This document shows positions 24,200 through 33,704 of a stretch of 64,000 bases of DNA, in pieces. Source of the DNA: Rhizobium leucaenae USDA 9039 (GTDB lineage Bacteria; Pseudomonadota; Alphaproteobacteria; Rhizobiales; Rhizobiaceae); the NCBI RefSeq assembly GCF_000426285.1, contig NZ_AUFB01000002.1, positions 248,001 to 312,000 on the forward strand, written 5' to 3'. Within the stretch, counting starts at the first letter, position 1. Every line of letters begins with the position of its first letter. Below the pieces are notes generated by a model. That model did no database searches, was not told the origin of the DNA, and worked only from the letters and a program-made list of their open reading frames with translations. The position numbers and the translations under genes were made by a program.

Positions 24200-27100
24200 A
24201 TGAAGTTCAACAGGCTTCGTCTCGTCGGCTTCAAGTCCTTTGTGGAGCCGGCGGAATTCGTCATCGAGCGCGGCTTGACCGGCGTCGTCGGCCCGAACGG
24301 CTGCGGCAAGTCCAACTTGGTCGAAGCGCTGCGTTGGGTCATGGGTGAGAATTCCTACAAGAACATGCGCGCCTCCGGCATGGACGATGTCATCTTTTCA
24401 GGTTCCGGCAATCGCCCGGCGCGCAACACCGCCGAAGTCGGTCTCTATCTCGATAACAGCGACCGCACGGCGCCCGCCGCCTTCAACGACAGCGACGAAA
24501 TCCAGGTTACCCGCCGCATCGAGCGCGAGCAGGGCTCGCTTTATCGCATCAACGGCAAGGAGGCCCGCGCCAAGGATGTGCAACTGCTGTTCGCTGATGC
24601 CTCGACCGGCGCGCGTTCGCCGTCGATGGTCGGGCAGGGGCGTATCGGCGAGCTGATCCAGGCCAAGCCCCAGGCGCGCCGGCAGCTTCTTGAAGAAGCG
24701 GCGGGGATTTCCGGACTGCATTCGCGCCGGCATGAGGCGGAACTCCGTCTGCGTGCTGCCGAGGGCAATCTCGAGCGTCTCGACGACGTAACCTCGCAGC
24801 TTGAAAGTCAGATCGAGAGCCTGAAGCGCCAGGCCCGTCAGGCCAACCGCTTCAAGATGCTGTCAGCCGACATCCGTGCCCGCGAGGCTATGCTCCTGCA
24901 CATCCACTGGAAGCAGGCCAAGGAGGCGGAAGCGGAGGCCGACAGTGCCCTCAATCAGGCAACCGTTCTGGTCGCGGAAAAGGCCCAGATCCAGATGGAG
25001 GCGGCAAAGGCGCAGGGCATCGCCAGCTTTAAGCTGCCGGACCTGCGCGAAGAGGAGGCGAAAGCTGCTGCCGCGTTGCAGCGTCTGCAGATCGCTCGCA
25101 CCCAGCTCGAAGAGGATGCCAACCGTATTTTGCGCCGCCGCGACGAACTAACCCGGCGGCTGGCGCAACTGGCTGAAGATATCAGTCGTGAAGAACACCT
25201 CGTCGCCGACAATGCCGCGATCCTCGCCAAGCTCGATGCCGAGGAGGCCGACATTGCCGATATCCTCGCCGATTCTGGCCGGCTTGCCGAGGAGACGCGC
25301 GAGGCTTTCGAGGAGGCAGCCGCGAAGCTGGCCGATAGCGAGCGTATCTTTACCGCGCTGACCGCCGAGCGCGCCGAGGCATCAGCCGCCCGCAATCAGC
25401 TCGAGCGCGCCATCCGCGATCTTGCCGACCGCAAGATGCGGCTGGAACGCCAGATGGACGAGGCCGGCCGAGAGCTCGCCGCGATCGACGAAAAGATAAC
25501 CACCCTGCCGGACCCGAGCGAAAAGCGCGATGTGGTCGAAGCGGCTGAAACTGTCGTCGCCGATGCCGACGTGGCGATCCAGCTCGTTGAAGCGGCGCTT
25601 TCCAAGGCCCGTGAGACCGAAGCTTTATCGCGCGCGCCGGTCGATGAAGCCCGTTCGCGGTTGAACGCCTTGGAAACCGAGGCGCGCACGATCTCCAATA
25701 TGCTGGCAGCGGGAGCCGCTTCGGCGACATTTGCACCTGTTGCGGAAGAGCTGCGCGTCGATCGCGGCTTCGAGACCGCGCTCGGCGCCGCGCTTGGCGA
25801 CGATCTGGAATCGCCGCTGGATCCGCAAGCGCCGGTCTATTGGTCCGACAACGGCAGCGGCGCCACCGATCCCGCCTTGCCGGAAGGCGTCGTGCCGCTG
25901 ATTTCGCATGTTGGCGCACCGGCGGCGTTGACGCGGCGTCTGCGCCAGATCGGCCTTGTCGCCGCCGAGGACGCCCTGCGTCTCATGCCGGCGTTGAAGC
26001 CTGGTCAGCGGCTGGTGACGAAGGACGGCGCCGTATTTCGTTGGGACGGGCATGTGACCGGGGCAGACGCCCCCAGCGCGGCGGCTTTGCGGCTGGCACA
26101 GAAAAATCGTTTCGCGGAGCTTGAGGCCGAAGCCGAGGTGGCGCGCGATGTCTTGGCCGAGGCCGAGGAGCGGTTGGCAATCGCCGGCGACGCGATCCGG
26201 GCCGAGGAAAGTCGTCTTGTCGTCGCGCGTGATACCAGCCGACTTGCTGCTCGCCAGCTCGCCGAGGCTCGCGAAGCATTGGCGATGGCGGAGCGCGCCT
26301 CCGGCGATCTGATCCGCCGTCGCGATGTCATCACGGAAGCTGCCAGCCATCTGCAGGCGCAGATGGAAGAGGTGATGGTACAAGATGAAAATGCCCGCAT
26401 CGAACTGGAGGATGCGCCCGATCTGGCGGCCATCGATCTCAAGCTGCGCGACCAGCAGGCAGATGTCGCCACGGATCGCGGAGCGCTCGCCGAAGCGCGC
26501 GCCCGTTACGAAGGGCTGAATCGCGAAAATGAGGCGCGGCAGCGCCGTATCCTCGCGATCAGGCAGGAGCGCGACGGTTGGCGCGAGCGCGCCGCCAGTG
26601 CGGAAGAGCATATCCAAACCTTGCGCGACCGCGAAGAAGAAGCACGCGACGAAGCCGCTGAGCTGGATCTTGCCCCGGATGAATTCGATGACAGGCGCCG
26701 TGGATTGATGAATGAATTGCAGAAGGCCGAGGAGGCGCGCCGCGCGGCGGCCGATCGCCTGGTCGAGGCGGAAATCGTTCAGCGTGAGGCCGATCGCCAG
26801 GCCGCAACGGCGCTGTCGGAACTGGCGGAAAGCCGTGAAAAACGCGGCCGTATCGAAGAGCGGCTGGTTTCCGCCCGCGAGCGCCGCCAGGAAAGCGAGT
26901 TGCGCATCCGCCAGGCGCTGAATGTGGAACTGCACGAGGTGCTGCGGCTTGCCGGCCTGTCGGCGGGGCAAAATGTTCCCGATTTGCGCGAGGTCGAGCG
27001 CGAGTTGGAGCGGCTGAAGATCGAGCGTGAACGCCTCGGTGCCGTCAACCTGCGCGCCGAGGAAGAAAGCAAGGAATTGACGGAGCGGCTGCGGGCCTTG

Positions 27101-27661
27101 ATCAAGGAGCGCGACGACGTCATCGACGCCATCCGTAAGCTGCGCGGTGCGATCCAGAGCCTCAACCGCGAAGGCCGCGAGCGCCTGATCGCTGCCTTCG
27201 ACGTTGTCAATGTGCAGTTCCAGCGGCTGTTTACCCATCTTTTCGGCGGCGGCACGGCCGAGCTGCAACTGATCGAGTCAGACGATCCGCTGGAGGCGGG
27301 CCTCGAAATCCTCGCCCGTCCGCCGGGCAAGAAGCCCCAGACCATGACGCTGCTTTCCGGCGGCGAACAGGCGCTGACGGCAATGGCGCTGATCTTTGCC
27401 GTCTTCCTCACCAACCCGGCGCCGATCTGCGTGCTGGACGAAGTGGACGCGCCGCTCGACGACCACAATGTCGAGCGCTATTGCAATCTCATGGACGAGA
27501 TGGCCGCCTCGACCGAAACGCGTTTTGTGGTCATCACCCACAATCCCATCACCATGGCCCGCATGGACCGCCTCTTCGGCGTGACCATGGCCGAACAGGG
27601 TGTCTCACAGCTTGTTTCCGTTGATTTGCAAACCGCGGAGCAACTGCGGGAAATTGCTTGA
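24200..27661 (+). CDS. smc: Chromosome segregation protein SMC
   Basis: This 1153-residue condensin ATPase folds and separates the chromosome. Walker A GPNGCGKSN is at 31-39, followed by long coiled coils with an Ala/Glu/Arg-rich sequence, a hinge at about 500-620, the signature LLSGGEQALTAMAL near 1050 and Walker B PICVLDEVDAPLD near 1078. The ATG at 24200 is chosen for family fit (MKFNRLRLVGFKSFVEP) and its AAGGAGG site, which derives from the right end of a RIME-like repeat. Confidence 0.96.
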   Translation: MKFNRLRLVGFKSFVEPAEFVIERGLTGVVGPNGCGKSNLVEALRWVMGENSYKNMRASGMDDVIFSGSGNRPARNTAEVGLYLDNSDRTAPAAFNDSDEIQVTRRIEREQGSLYRINGKEARAKDVQLLFADASTGARSPSMVGQGRIGELIQAKPQARRQLLEEAAGISGLHSRRHEAELRLRAAEGNLERLDDVTSQLESQIESLKRQARQANRFKMLSADIRAREAMLLHIHWKQAKEAEAEADSALNQATVLVAEKAQIQMEAAKAQGIASFKLPDLREEEAKAAAALQRLQIARTQLEEDANRILRRRDELTRRLAQLAEDISREEHLVADNAAILAKLDAEEADIADILADSGRLAEETREAFEEAAAKLADSERIFTALTAERAEASAARNQLERAIRDLADRKMRLERQMDEAGRELAAIDEKITTLPDPSEKRDVVEAAETVVADADVAIQLVEAALSKARETEALSRAPVDEARSRLNALETEARTISNMLAAGAASATFAPVAEELRVDRGFETALGAALGDDLESPLDPQAPVYWSDNGSGATDPALPEGVVPLISHVGAPAALTRRLRQIGLVAAEDALRLMPALKPGQRLVTKDGAVFRWDGHVTGADAPSAAALRLAQKNRFAELEAEAEVARDVLAEAEERLAIAGDAIRAEESRLVVARDTSRLAARQLAEAREALAMAERASGDLIRRRDVITEAASHLQAQMEEVMVQDENARIELEDAPDLAAIDLKLRDQQADVATDRGALAEARARYEGLNRENEARQRRILAIRQERDGWRERAASAEEHIQTLRDREEEARDEAAELDLAPDEFDDRRRGLMNELQKAEEARRAAADRLVEAEIVQREADRQAATALSELAESREKRGRIEERLVSARERRQESELRIRQALNVELHEVLRLAGLSAGQNVPDLREVERELERLKIERERLGAVNLRAEEESKELTERLRALIKERDDVIDAIRKLRGAIQSLNREGRERLIAAFDVVNVQFQRLFTHLFGGGTAELQLIESDDPLEAGLEILARPPGKKPQTMTLLSGGEQALTAMALIFAVFLTNPAPICVLDEVDAPLDDHNVERYCNLMDEMAASTETRFVVITHNPITMARMDRLFGVTMAEQGVSQLVSVDLQTAEQLREIA

Positions 27662-27803
27662 GGCGTCTTTTTCCGGTTGGAAAAAGGAGAAACTATTTCC
27701 ATATCGACAAGAAATTGCCGCTTCGGCTGCCGCACAGCCGGAAAGCGTGTTAGATTTCTTTTCGATCAATAATACGTGGCGCTAATCCGCCCGGAAGGGA
27801 AGC

Positions 27804-29129
27804 ATGTCTGGATTTGATGGCGGTATTTTCGATTTCCTCGGAATACTCGCCGTGTTGTTCCTCGTCGCCGCCAATGGTTTTTTCGTTGCGGCCGAATTTT
27901 CGCTAGTCTCCGTTAGGCGCAGCCGCGTGGCCGAACTGGTCCTGGAGGGGCGGATGAACGCGACCGCCTTGCAACGGGCCGTCGACAATCTCGACGCCAA
28001 TCTCGCGGCCACTCAGCTCGGCATCACCATATCTTCGCTCGCTCTCGGCTGGGTGGGTGAGCCGGCGCTTGCCCATCTGTTGGAGCCGCTTCTCGATTTT
28101 CTGCCTGGCACCTGGGCCGCTGCCGGATCGCACGCCGTCGCCGTCGTGATTTCCTTCATTATCATCACCGCCCTGCACATCGTCCTTGGCGAACTTGCGC
28201 CGAAGAGCCTGGCATTGCAACGCAGCGAAGGCACCGCCCTAGGTGTGGTGCGACCGCTCGGTCTGTTCCTGTTTCTGCTCCGCCCGGCCATCGTGGTGCT
28301 GAACGGTCTCGGAAATATGGTTCTGCGCCTCTTCGGGCTGCGGCCGGGCGCCGGCGAAGGTTCGCTGCATTCCCCAGCGGAAATCAAAATGCTGGTCGCC
28401 GAAAGCCAGGAAGCCGGTCTGTTGGAACAGGCGCAGCAGGAACTGGTCGAACGTGTCTTCAACATCGGCGACCGCGATGTTTCCGACATCATGACGCCGA
28501 GACTGGAGGTCGACTGGATCGACGCTGAGGACACGCCGGAGGAGATGCTGAAGGCCATTCGCGAAAGCCGGTTCGAACAGCTCCTCGTCGGTCGCGGGAC
28601 GATCGACGAACCGATCGGCATGATCCTGAAGAGGGATCTTCTCGATCAGCTCCTGAACGGCCAGTCGCTCGATCCGATAGCGGTCATGCGGCAGCCACTC
28701 ATCGTTCATGAGGCGACGGCCGTGTTCAAAGTGCTCGAAAGCTTCAAACGCGCGCCTGTCCGTCTCGCCATGGTCATCGATGAATATGGCAGCCTGGAGG
28801 GCATCGTCACGCAGACGGACCTGCTGGAAGCCATCGCCGGCGACTTGCCGAATATGGAGAACGAGGGGCCGGATATCGTCGAGCGAGCCGACGGCTCACT
28901 GCTGATCGAAGGCATGATGCCGGTCTATGATGCTTTCCAGAGGCTGGGCCTCCGCGATCGTTCCGAAGACAGCGGTTTCCACACCTTTGCCGGCTTTGCC
29001 CTCTACCAGCTCGGACATATCCCGGAGGTCGGCGAGAGCTTCATATTCGACGGCTGGCACTTCGAGATCGTCGATCTGGACGGCATGCGGATTGACAAAA
29101 TTCTGGCAAAGCGGGAGGGGCCGGCTTAG
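27804..29129 (+). CDS. CNNM/CorC-HlyC family membrane protein (hemolysin-type)
   Basis: The 441-residue protein has an N-terminal DUF21/CNNM membrane domain (about 1-200, three to four helices, with NGFFVAAEFSLVSVRRSR), a pair of CBS domains (about 215-345, VSDIMTPRLEVDWI and VIDEYGSLEGIVTQTDLLEAI) and a CorC_HlyC domain at the C-terminus. Members are linked to magnesium or cobalt efflux. A GGAAGGGA site precedes the ATG. It lies 142 bp after smc and convergent with the higBA pair. Confidence 0.9.
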   Translation: MSGFDGGIFDFLGILAVLFLVAANGFFVAAEFSLVSVRRSRVAELVLEGRMNATALQRAVDNLDANLAATQLGITISSLALGWVGEPALAHLLEPLLDFLPGTWAAAGSHAVAVVISFIIITALHIVLGELAPKSLALQRSEGTALGVVRPLGLFLFLLRPAIVVLNGLGNMVLRLFGLRPGAGEGSLHSPAEIKMLVAESQEAGLLEQAQQELVERVFNIGDRDVSDIMTPRLEVDWIDAEDTPEEMLKAIRESRFEQLLVGRGTIDEPIGMILKRDLLDQLLNGQSLDPIAVMRQPLIVHEATAVFKVLESFKRAPVRLAMVIDEYGSLEGIVTQTDLLEAIAGDLPNMENEGPDIVERADGSLLIEGMMPVYDAFQRLGLRDRSEDSGFHTFAGFALYQLGHIPEVGESFIFDGWHFEIVDLDGMRIDKILAKREGPA

Positions 29130-29146
29130 CCGCCTGTATCCGATCA

Positions 29147-29479
29147 TCAGGTTGCGGTCGATGGCGGGTCGTTTGGCTTGCCTTTGAATGGTGCCACCTC
29201 GATTTCTCCCTCTCGCTTGCGGGCTTGAGCAATGTCGTAGCTATTCTGCATCCGCATCAGCGTATCCATAGATACGCCAAATGCTTTCTCGATTCTGAGC
29301 GCCATTTCTGGCGACAGGTGGGCTCGTTCGTTGAGAAGCGCGGACAAGGCGGGGCGTGTAACGCCCAGCGCCTTGGCCGCGTCCGTGACGGAAAGCTCAA
29401 GAGCTTCAATGATCTCGCTTTTGACGAATCCGCCCGGATGGGCTGGATTTTTCATGCGGATGCCCTGTGCAGCGTTCAT
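29147..29479 (-). CDS. higA: HigA-type antitoxin
   Basis: The 110-residue protein has the HigA helix-turn-helix domain: NPAHPGGFVKSEIIEALELSVTDAAKALGVTRPALSALLNERAHLSPEMALRIEKAFG. The ATG at 29479 is supported by a TTAGGAGG site; a later start at 29455 also exists. It lies nine bases after the toxin gene, the usual higBA order (toxin first). Confidence 0.88.
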   Translation of the reverse strand: MNAAQGIRMKNPAHPGGFVKSEIIEALELSVTDAAKALGVTRPALSALLNERAHLSPEMALRIEKAFGVSMDTLMRMQNSYDIAQARKREGEIEVAPFKGKPNDPPSTAT

Positions 29480-29488
29480 GGGCGCCTC

Positions 29489-29779
29489 CTAATGATAATC
29501 TTCATAATCGAGATCGATGATCTCAATTTCTGTCCGGTCTATCCGAAATGTCAGCCGCCAGTTTTTGGTGACAAAGAGGCTCCAGGTGCCCTTACGATCG
29601 CCGGTGAGCAGATGCGCTTTCCAACTCGGCACCGTCCGTAATTCCTGCTCCTGTTCCATGTCCTGGAGGAACGAAATAATACGTCGCAGTTTCGGCACGA
29701 AGGCCGGTTGCAAGCCGGAGGCATCATCGTCTTCGATGAACCGGCGCAGCTCCTTATGAATCACGTTTCTGATCTTCAT
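29489..29779 (-). CDS. higB: HigB-type toxin (RelE superfamily)
   Basis: The 96-residue protein matches HigB: MKIRNVIHKELRRFIEDDDASGLQPAFVPKLRRIISFLQD, then WKAHLLTGDRKGTWSLFVTKNWRLTFRID, ending EIIDLDYEDYH. This is a ribosome-dependent mRNA interferase family. The ATG at 29779 is preferred to 29806 because it gives the normal N-terminus. An inverted repeat at 29807-29820 lies 27 bp upstream. Confidence 0.9.
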   Translation of the reverse strand: MKIRNVIHKELRRFIEDDDASGLQPAFVPKLRRIISFLQDMEQEQELRTVPSWKAHLLTGDRKGTWSLFVTKNWRLTFRIDRTEIEIIDLDYEDYH

Positions 29780-29806
29780 AATTTTAGTTAGTGAAGCGGA
29801 CGTCAT

Positions 29807-29820
29807 GCGTCAAGTGACGC
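29807..29820 (-). promoter_or_regulatory. Probable higBA operator
   Basis: Perfect inverted repeat GCGTCA, AG, TGACGC directly upstream of higB, between it and the divergent ppdK gene. Confidence 0.55.
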
Positions 29821-29961
29821 TTTACGCATGTATTGCAACAGGCGCGGTTTTCAACACTGTGATCCGATATTTATTGTGCGGCGCAACATTTCGCCGCATT
29901 TGTCGATTTTCATTTCCGCCTCAATCAATTAAGTTCAACCTTAGGAGTTGGACGGGGGAAG

Positions 29962-32628
29962 ATGACGAAGTGGGTTTATACATTCGGCGACGGGAAGGCC
30001 GAGGGTCGCGCCAAGGATTATGAGCGGCTCGGGGGGAAGGGCGCCAATCTCGCCGAAATGTGCAGCTTAGGCCTGCCGGTTCCCCCTGGCTTGACGATCG
30101 TCAGCGAAGCCTGCGCTTTCTACTACAAGAACGGCCGCAACGTTCCGGAAGATCTGAAGCCGCAGGTGGTGCAAGGCTTGAAGCAGATGGAGGCGGTCAC
30201 CGGGCGCAAGTTCGGCGATACGGCTCGCCCGCTGCTCGTTTCCGTGCGCTCCGGCGGGCGCGCCTCCATGCCAGGCATGATGGATACCGTCCTCAATCTC
30301 GGCCTCAACGACGACACGGTGCAGGCGCTCGGCCACGACGCCGGCGACGCTCGCTTTGCCTGGGACAGCTATCGGCGCTTCATTCAGATGTATGCCGATG
30401 TCGTCATGGGTCTCGACAACGAGATTTTCGAGGAAATCCTGGAGGATGAGAAGGCCCGCCTCGGCCACGAGTTCGATACCGATCTTTCCGCCGTTGAGTG
30501 GCAGCATGTTGTCTCGCTCTACAAGGCCGTCATCGAAGAGGAACTGGACGAGGCCTTCCCGCAGGAGCCTGAGGTGCAGCTCTGGGGTGCCGTCGGCGCG
30601 GTGTTTTCCAGTTGGATGAACCCACGCGCGGTCACCTATCGGCATTTGCACAATATTCCCGAAGCCTGGGGCACTGCGGTCAATATCCAGGCCATGGTCT
30701 TCGGTAATCTCGGCAATTCGTCCGCCACGGGCGTCGCCTTTACCCGCAATCCGTCGACGGGTGAGAAGGAGCTCTACGGCGAATTCCTGGTCAATGCGCA
30801 GGGCGAGGATGTCGTCGCCGGTATTCGCACTCCGCAGAGCATCACTGAGGCGGCCCGCATCGCCTCCGGCTACGAGCGGCCGTCGATGGAAAAGCTGATG
30901 CCGGAAGCCTTTGCCGAATTCCGCCGCATCTGCGCAGAGCTCGAATCGCATTACCGCGACATGCAGGATCTGGAATTCACCATCGAGCGCGGCAAGCTCT
31001 GGATGCTGCAGACCCGCGCCGCCAAGCGCACCACAAAGGCGGCGATGAAGGTCGCCGTCGATATGGTCGACGAAGGCGTGATCACCAAGGAGGAGGCCGT
31101 CTCTCGCATCGAGCCCTCGACCCTTGACCAGCTCCTGCATCCGACGATCGATCCGCGCGTGCACCGCGAGGTCATCGGCTCCGGCTTGCCGGCCTCTCCG
31201 GGGGCGGCAACAGGCGAGGTGGTCTTCACCGCCGAGGAGGCGATTATCGCGGAAGAGGAGGGCCGCAAGGTCATTCTCGTGCGCATCGAGACGAGCCCGG
31301 AGGACATTCACGGCATGCATGCCGCCGAGGGAATTCTCACCACGCGCGGCGGCATGACCAGCCATGCGGCGGTCGTTGCCCGCGGCATGGGCATTCCCTG
31401 CGTCGTCGGCGCAGGCACCATGCGCATCGACATGCGCAACGAAAAGCTGATCGGCATCGGCATCACGCTGAAAAAGGGCGACATCGTCACGATCGACGGC
31501 TCCACCGGTCAGGTGCTGAAGGGCGAGGTGCCGATGATCCAGCCGGAACTCTCCGGCGACTTCGGCCGCATCATGGCCTGGGCCGACCATTCGCGCCGCA
31601 TGACGGTGCGAACGAATGCCGACACGCCGGCCGACGCCCGCGCGGCCCGTTCCTTCGGCGCCGAAGGCATCGGTCTTTGCCGTACCGAACATATGTTTTT
31701 CGAAGGCGACCGCATCCATGTCATGCGGGAGATGATCCTTGCCGAAGGCGAGGAGGGCCGCCGCGCCGCACTCGCCAAGCTCCTGCCGATGCAGCGGCTC
31801 GATTTCACCGGCATGTTCACCATCATGCACGGCCTGCCGGTGACCATCCGCCTGCTGGACCCGCCCTTGCACGAGTTCCTGCCGAAGACGGACGAGGAGA
31901 TCGCCGAGGTTGCCGGCATCATGGGCATGGAGCCGGCCATATTGCGCCAGCGTGTCGATGCGCTGCATGAGTTCAATCCCATGCTCGGCCATCGCGGCTG
32001 CCGCCTGGCAATTTCCTATCCCGAAATCGTCGAGATGCAGGCCAGAGCCATCTTCGAGGCGGCGGTCTCCGCCGCAAAAGAGACGGGTGCGGCCGTCGTG
32101 CCGGAGATTATGGTGCCGCTGGTCGGCCTGCGTTCGGAGCTTGATTACGTCAAGACATGTATCGATGCGGTGGCCCGCGCCGTCATGACGGAAGCGAAGA
32201 TGAAGATAGATTATCTTGTCGGCACGATGATCGAGCTGCCGCGCGCTGCCCTTCGTGCGCACATCATTGCCGAGGCGGCCGAATTCTTCTCCTTCGGCAC
32301 CAACGACCTGACGCAAACCACCTTCGGCATGTCGCGCGACGATGCCGCCGCCTTCATTCCCACCTATCAGCGCAAGGGGATCATCGAGCATGATCCCTTC
32401 ATCTCGCTCGATTTCGACGGTGTCGGAGAGCTGATCCGCATCGCGGCCGAACGCGGCCGCCGCACGCGCAACGATATGAAGCTCGGCATCTGCGGCGAAC
32501 ATGGCGGTGATCCGGCCTCGATCCAGTTTTGCGAGGAGATCGGACTGGATTATGTGTCCTGTTCGCCTTTCCGCGTGCCGATCGCAAGGCTCGCGGCGGC
32601 GCAGGCGGCAATCAGAGGCAAGGCATAG
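29962..32628 (+). CDS. ppdK: Pyruvate, phosphate dikinase
   Basis: This 888-residue enzyme interconverts pyruvate, ATP and phosphate with PEP, AMP and pyrophosphate. It has the N-terminal ATP-grasp domain (MTKWVYTFGDG, LGGKGANLAEM), the swivelling domain with the phosphohistidine in GGMTSHAAVVARGMG (about residue 466), and a TIM-barrel PEP domain ending in LGICGEHGGDP (Cys near 843). A GGGGGAAG site precedes the ATG. The promoter region is shared with the divergent higBA pair. Confidence 0.97.
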   Translation: MTKWVYTFGDGKAEGRAKDYERLGGKGANLAEMCSLGLPVPPGLTIVSEACAFYYKNGRNVPEDLKPQVVQGLKQMEAVTGRKFGDTARPLLVSVRSGGRASMPGMMDTVLNLGLNDDTVQALGHDAGDARFAWDSYRRFIQMYADVVMGLDNEIFEEILEDEKARLGHEFDTDLSAVEWQHVVSLYKAVIEEELDEAFPQEPEVQLWGAVGAVFSSWMNPRAVTYRHLHNIPEAWGTAVNIQAMVFGNLGNSSATGVAFTRNPSTGEKELYGEFLVNAQGEDVVAGIRTPQSITEAARIASGYERPSMEKLMPEAFAEFRRICAELESHYRDMQDLEFTIERGKLWMLQTRAAKRTTKAAMKVAVDMVDEGVITKEEAVSRIEPSTLDQLLHPTIDPRVHREVIGSGLPASPGAATGEVVFTAEEAIIAEEEGRKVILVRIETSPEDIHGMHAAEGILTTRGGMTSHAAVVARGMGIPCVVGAGTMRIDMRNEKLIGIGITLKKGDIVTIDGSTGQVLKGEVPMIQPELSGDFGRIMAWADHSRRMTVRTNADTPADARAARSFGAEGIGLCRTEHMFFEGDRIHVMREMILAEGEEGRRAALAKLLPMQRLDFTGMFTIMHGLPVTIRLLDPPLHEFLPKTDEEIAEVAGIMGMEPAILRQRVDALHEFNPMLGHRGCRLAISYPEIVEMQARAIFEAAVSAAKETGAAVVPEIMVPLVGLRSELDYVKTCIDAVARAVMTEAKMKIDYLVGTMIELPRAALRAHIIAEAAEFFSFGTNDLTQTTFGMSRDDAAAFIPTYQRKGIIEHDPFISLDFDGVGELIRIAAERGRRTRNDMKLGICGEHGGDPASIQFCEEIGLDYVSCSPFRVPIARLAAAQAAIRGKA

Positions 32629-32655
32629 TTTTCATCGCGGGGAGAGACGAAGCGG

Positions 32656-32922
32656 TCAATGCCAATGGTGATGATAATATCCCGGTCCTACCACGATGGA
32701 CGGTCCCCAGAAGAAATCATCATTGCTTTCCATGAAAGCACGCTGATCGGCGCGCCGGCTCAGATCCTGATTCATCAGGCAATTGGCGAAATTCTCGGTG
32801 CCGCGGCGAAAGCCGTAGCTGCTGCATCTCGCCTCATCCGCCGCGCGAATCTCTTCTGCCGTCTGACAGGCGGTTAAAGCCAGCGCCATGGCAATGAGGG
32901 AAAGTGCGGGAAAAATACGCAT
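32656..32922 (-). CDS. Small lipoprotein
   Basis: The 88-residue protein has a lipoprotein signal peptide with lipobox LTAC (Cys19), then TAEEIRAADEARCSSYGFRRGTENFANCLMNQDLSRRA, and an unusual end VGPGYYHHHWH rich in aromatic residues and His. Two further Cys may form a disulfide. Similar small lipoproteins are common in rhizobia, function unknown. It is convergent with ppdK. Confidence 0.78.
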   Translation of the reverse strand: MRIFPALSLIAMALALTACQTAEEIRAADEARCSSYGFRRGTENFANCLMNQDLSRRADQRAFMESNDDFFWGPSIVVGPGYYHHHWH

Positions 32923-33044
32923 GACTCGAAATCCTCGGCACAGATATGCACGCGAAAACTATAGTCTCCCTCGATAAGGTGCGAAAGGCATATTGCCGCC
33001 AGTTCATCACGAACCGTTGAACGGCATGGTAAGACTTAAACAGC

Positions 33045-33461
33045 TCAAGCGTCGTCACGCGGCCTTGCGGGCAGGCGTTGCAGCAGATCGACGAAAGCAT
33101 CGGCGAAGCGGAGCAGGGGCTCGGTCTCCTCATCCGGCTGCAGCAGGCGGATTTCCGCATCGTCTTCGTCGAGCACCGCGAAGATGACGCGCATGGTCTC
33201 GCCACCCTCCGGGATCCGCAGAACCGCAAGCCGGCGGCAATCCGATATCAATCCTGTGGCCGGAAGATCGAAGAGAAACTCGCCGTGCGCAGCCCGGGCG
33301 GCATCCCGCACTGCTTCGCAAAAGGCAGCCTCCCCGCCGGAAAAACCTTCGAGCGATAATTCAAGCTCAAGGAGTTCGAGCGGCAGCGTGGGGTCGGCGG
33401 CATCGGCGACCGTGCCGGCGGCCGCAGGCAGCGGCTTGGCGGCGATGTCCAGCGATTGCAT
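33045..33461 (-). CDS. Hypothetical protein
   Basis: The 138-residue acidic protein has no signal peptide or membrane helix, and I recognise no family. It contains Leu/Glu-rich segments (TLPLELLELELSLEGFSGGEAAF) and FADAFVDLLQRLPARP at the end. The start at 33461 (MQSLDIAAKPLP) is chosen because GAGGAG lies nine bases before it; starts at 33470 and 33488 are also open. Codon use looks like its neighbours. Confidence 0.6.
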   Translation of the reverse strand: MQSLDIAAKPLPAAAGTVADAADPTLPLELLELELSLEGFSGGEAAFCEAVRDAARAAHGEFLFDLPATGLISDCRRLAVLRIPEGGETMRVIFAVLDEDDAEIRLLQPDEETEPLLRFADAFVDLLQRLPARPRDDA

Positions 33462-33704
33462 CGTTTCCATCTCCTCAAGTCCTTTCATGGCCTAAACAAA
33501 ACCCCAAAAAGCATGGCCTCTTTTGATAATTTAAGCAAGTACTCACATTTTGCGCTCACTAACCCCTGCAACCGGTTTGCAGTCGGATGTTGTTCATCCC
33601 CACCGAGAGCCGATTTATTTTCGCCATTTCTTGCTCTAAACATGAAGTCGACCTCGGGATTGGGGTGCATCCGCCTTCCGATCCGACGCGCCGACGAGCT
33701 TTTG

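Noticed and set aside
25625..27268. 547-codon minus-strand open frame
   Set aside because: Antisense shadow of smc.
30067..32502. 811-codon minus-strand open frame
   Set aside because: Antisense shadow of ppdK, a common effect of high GC third codon positions.
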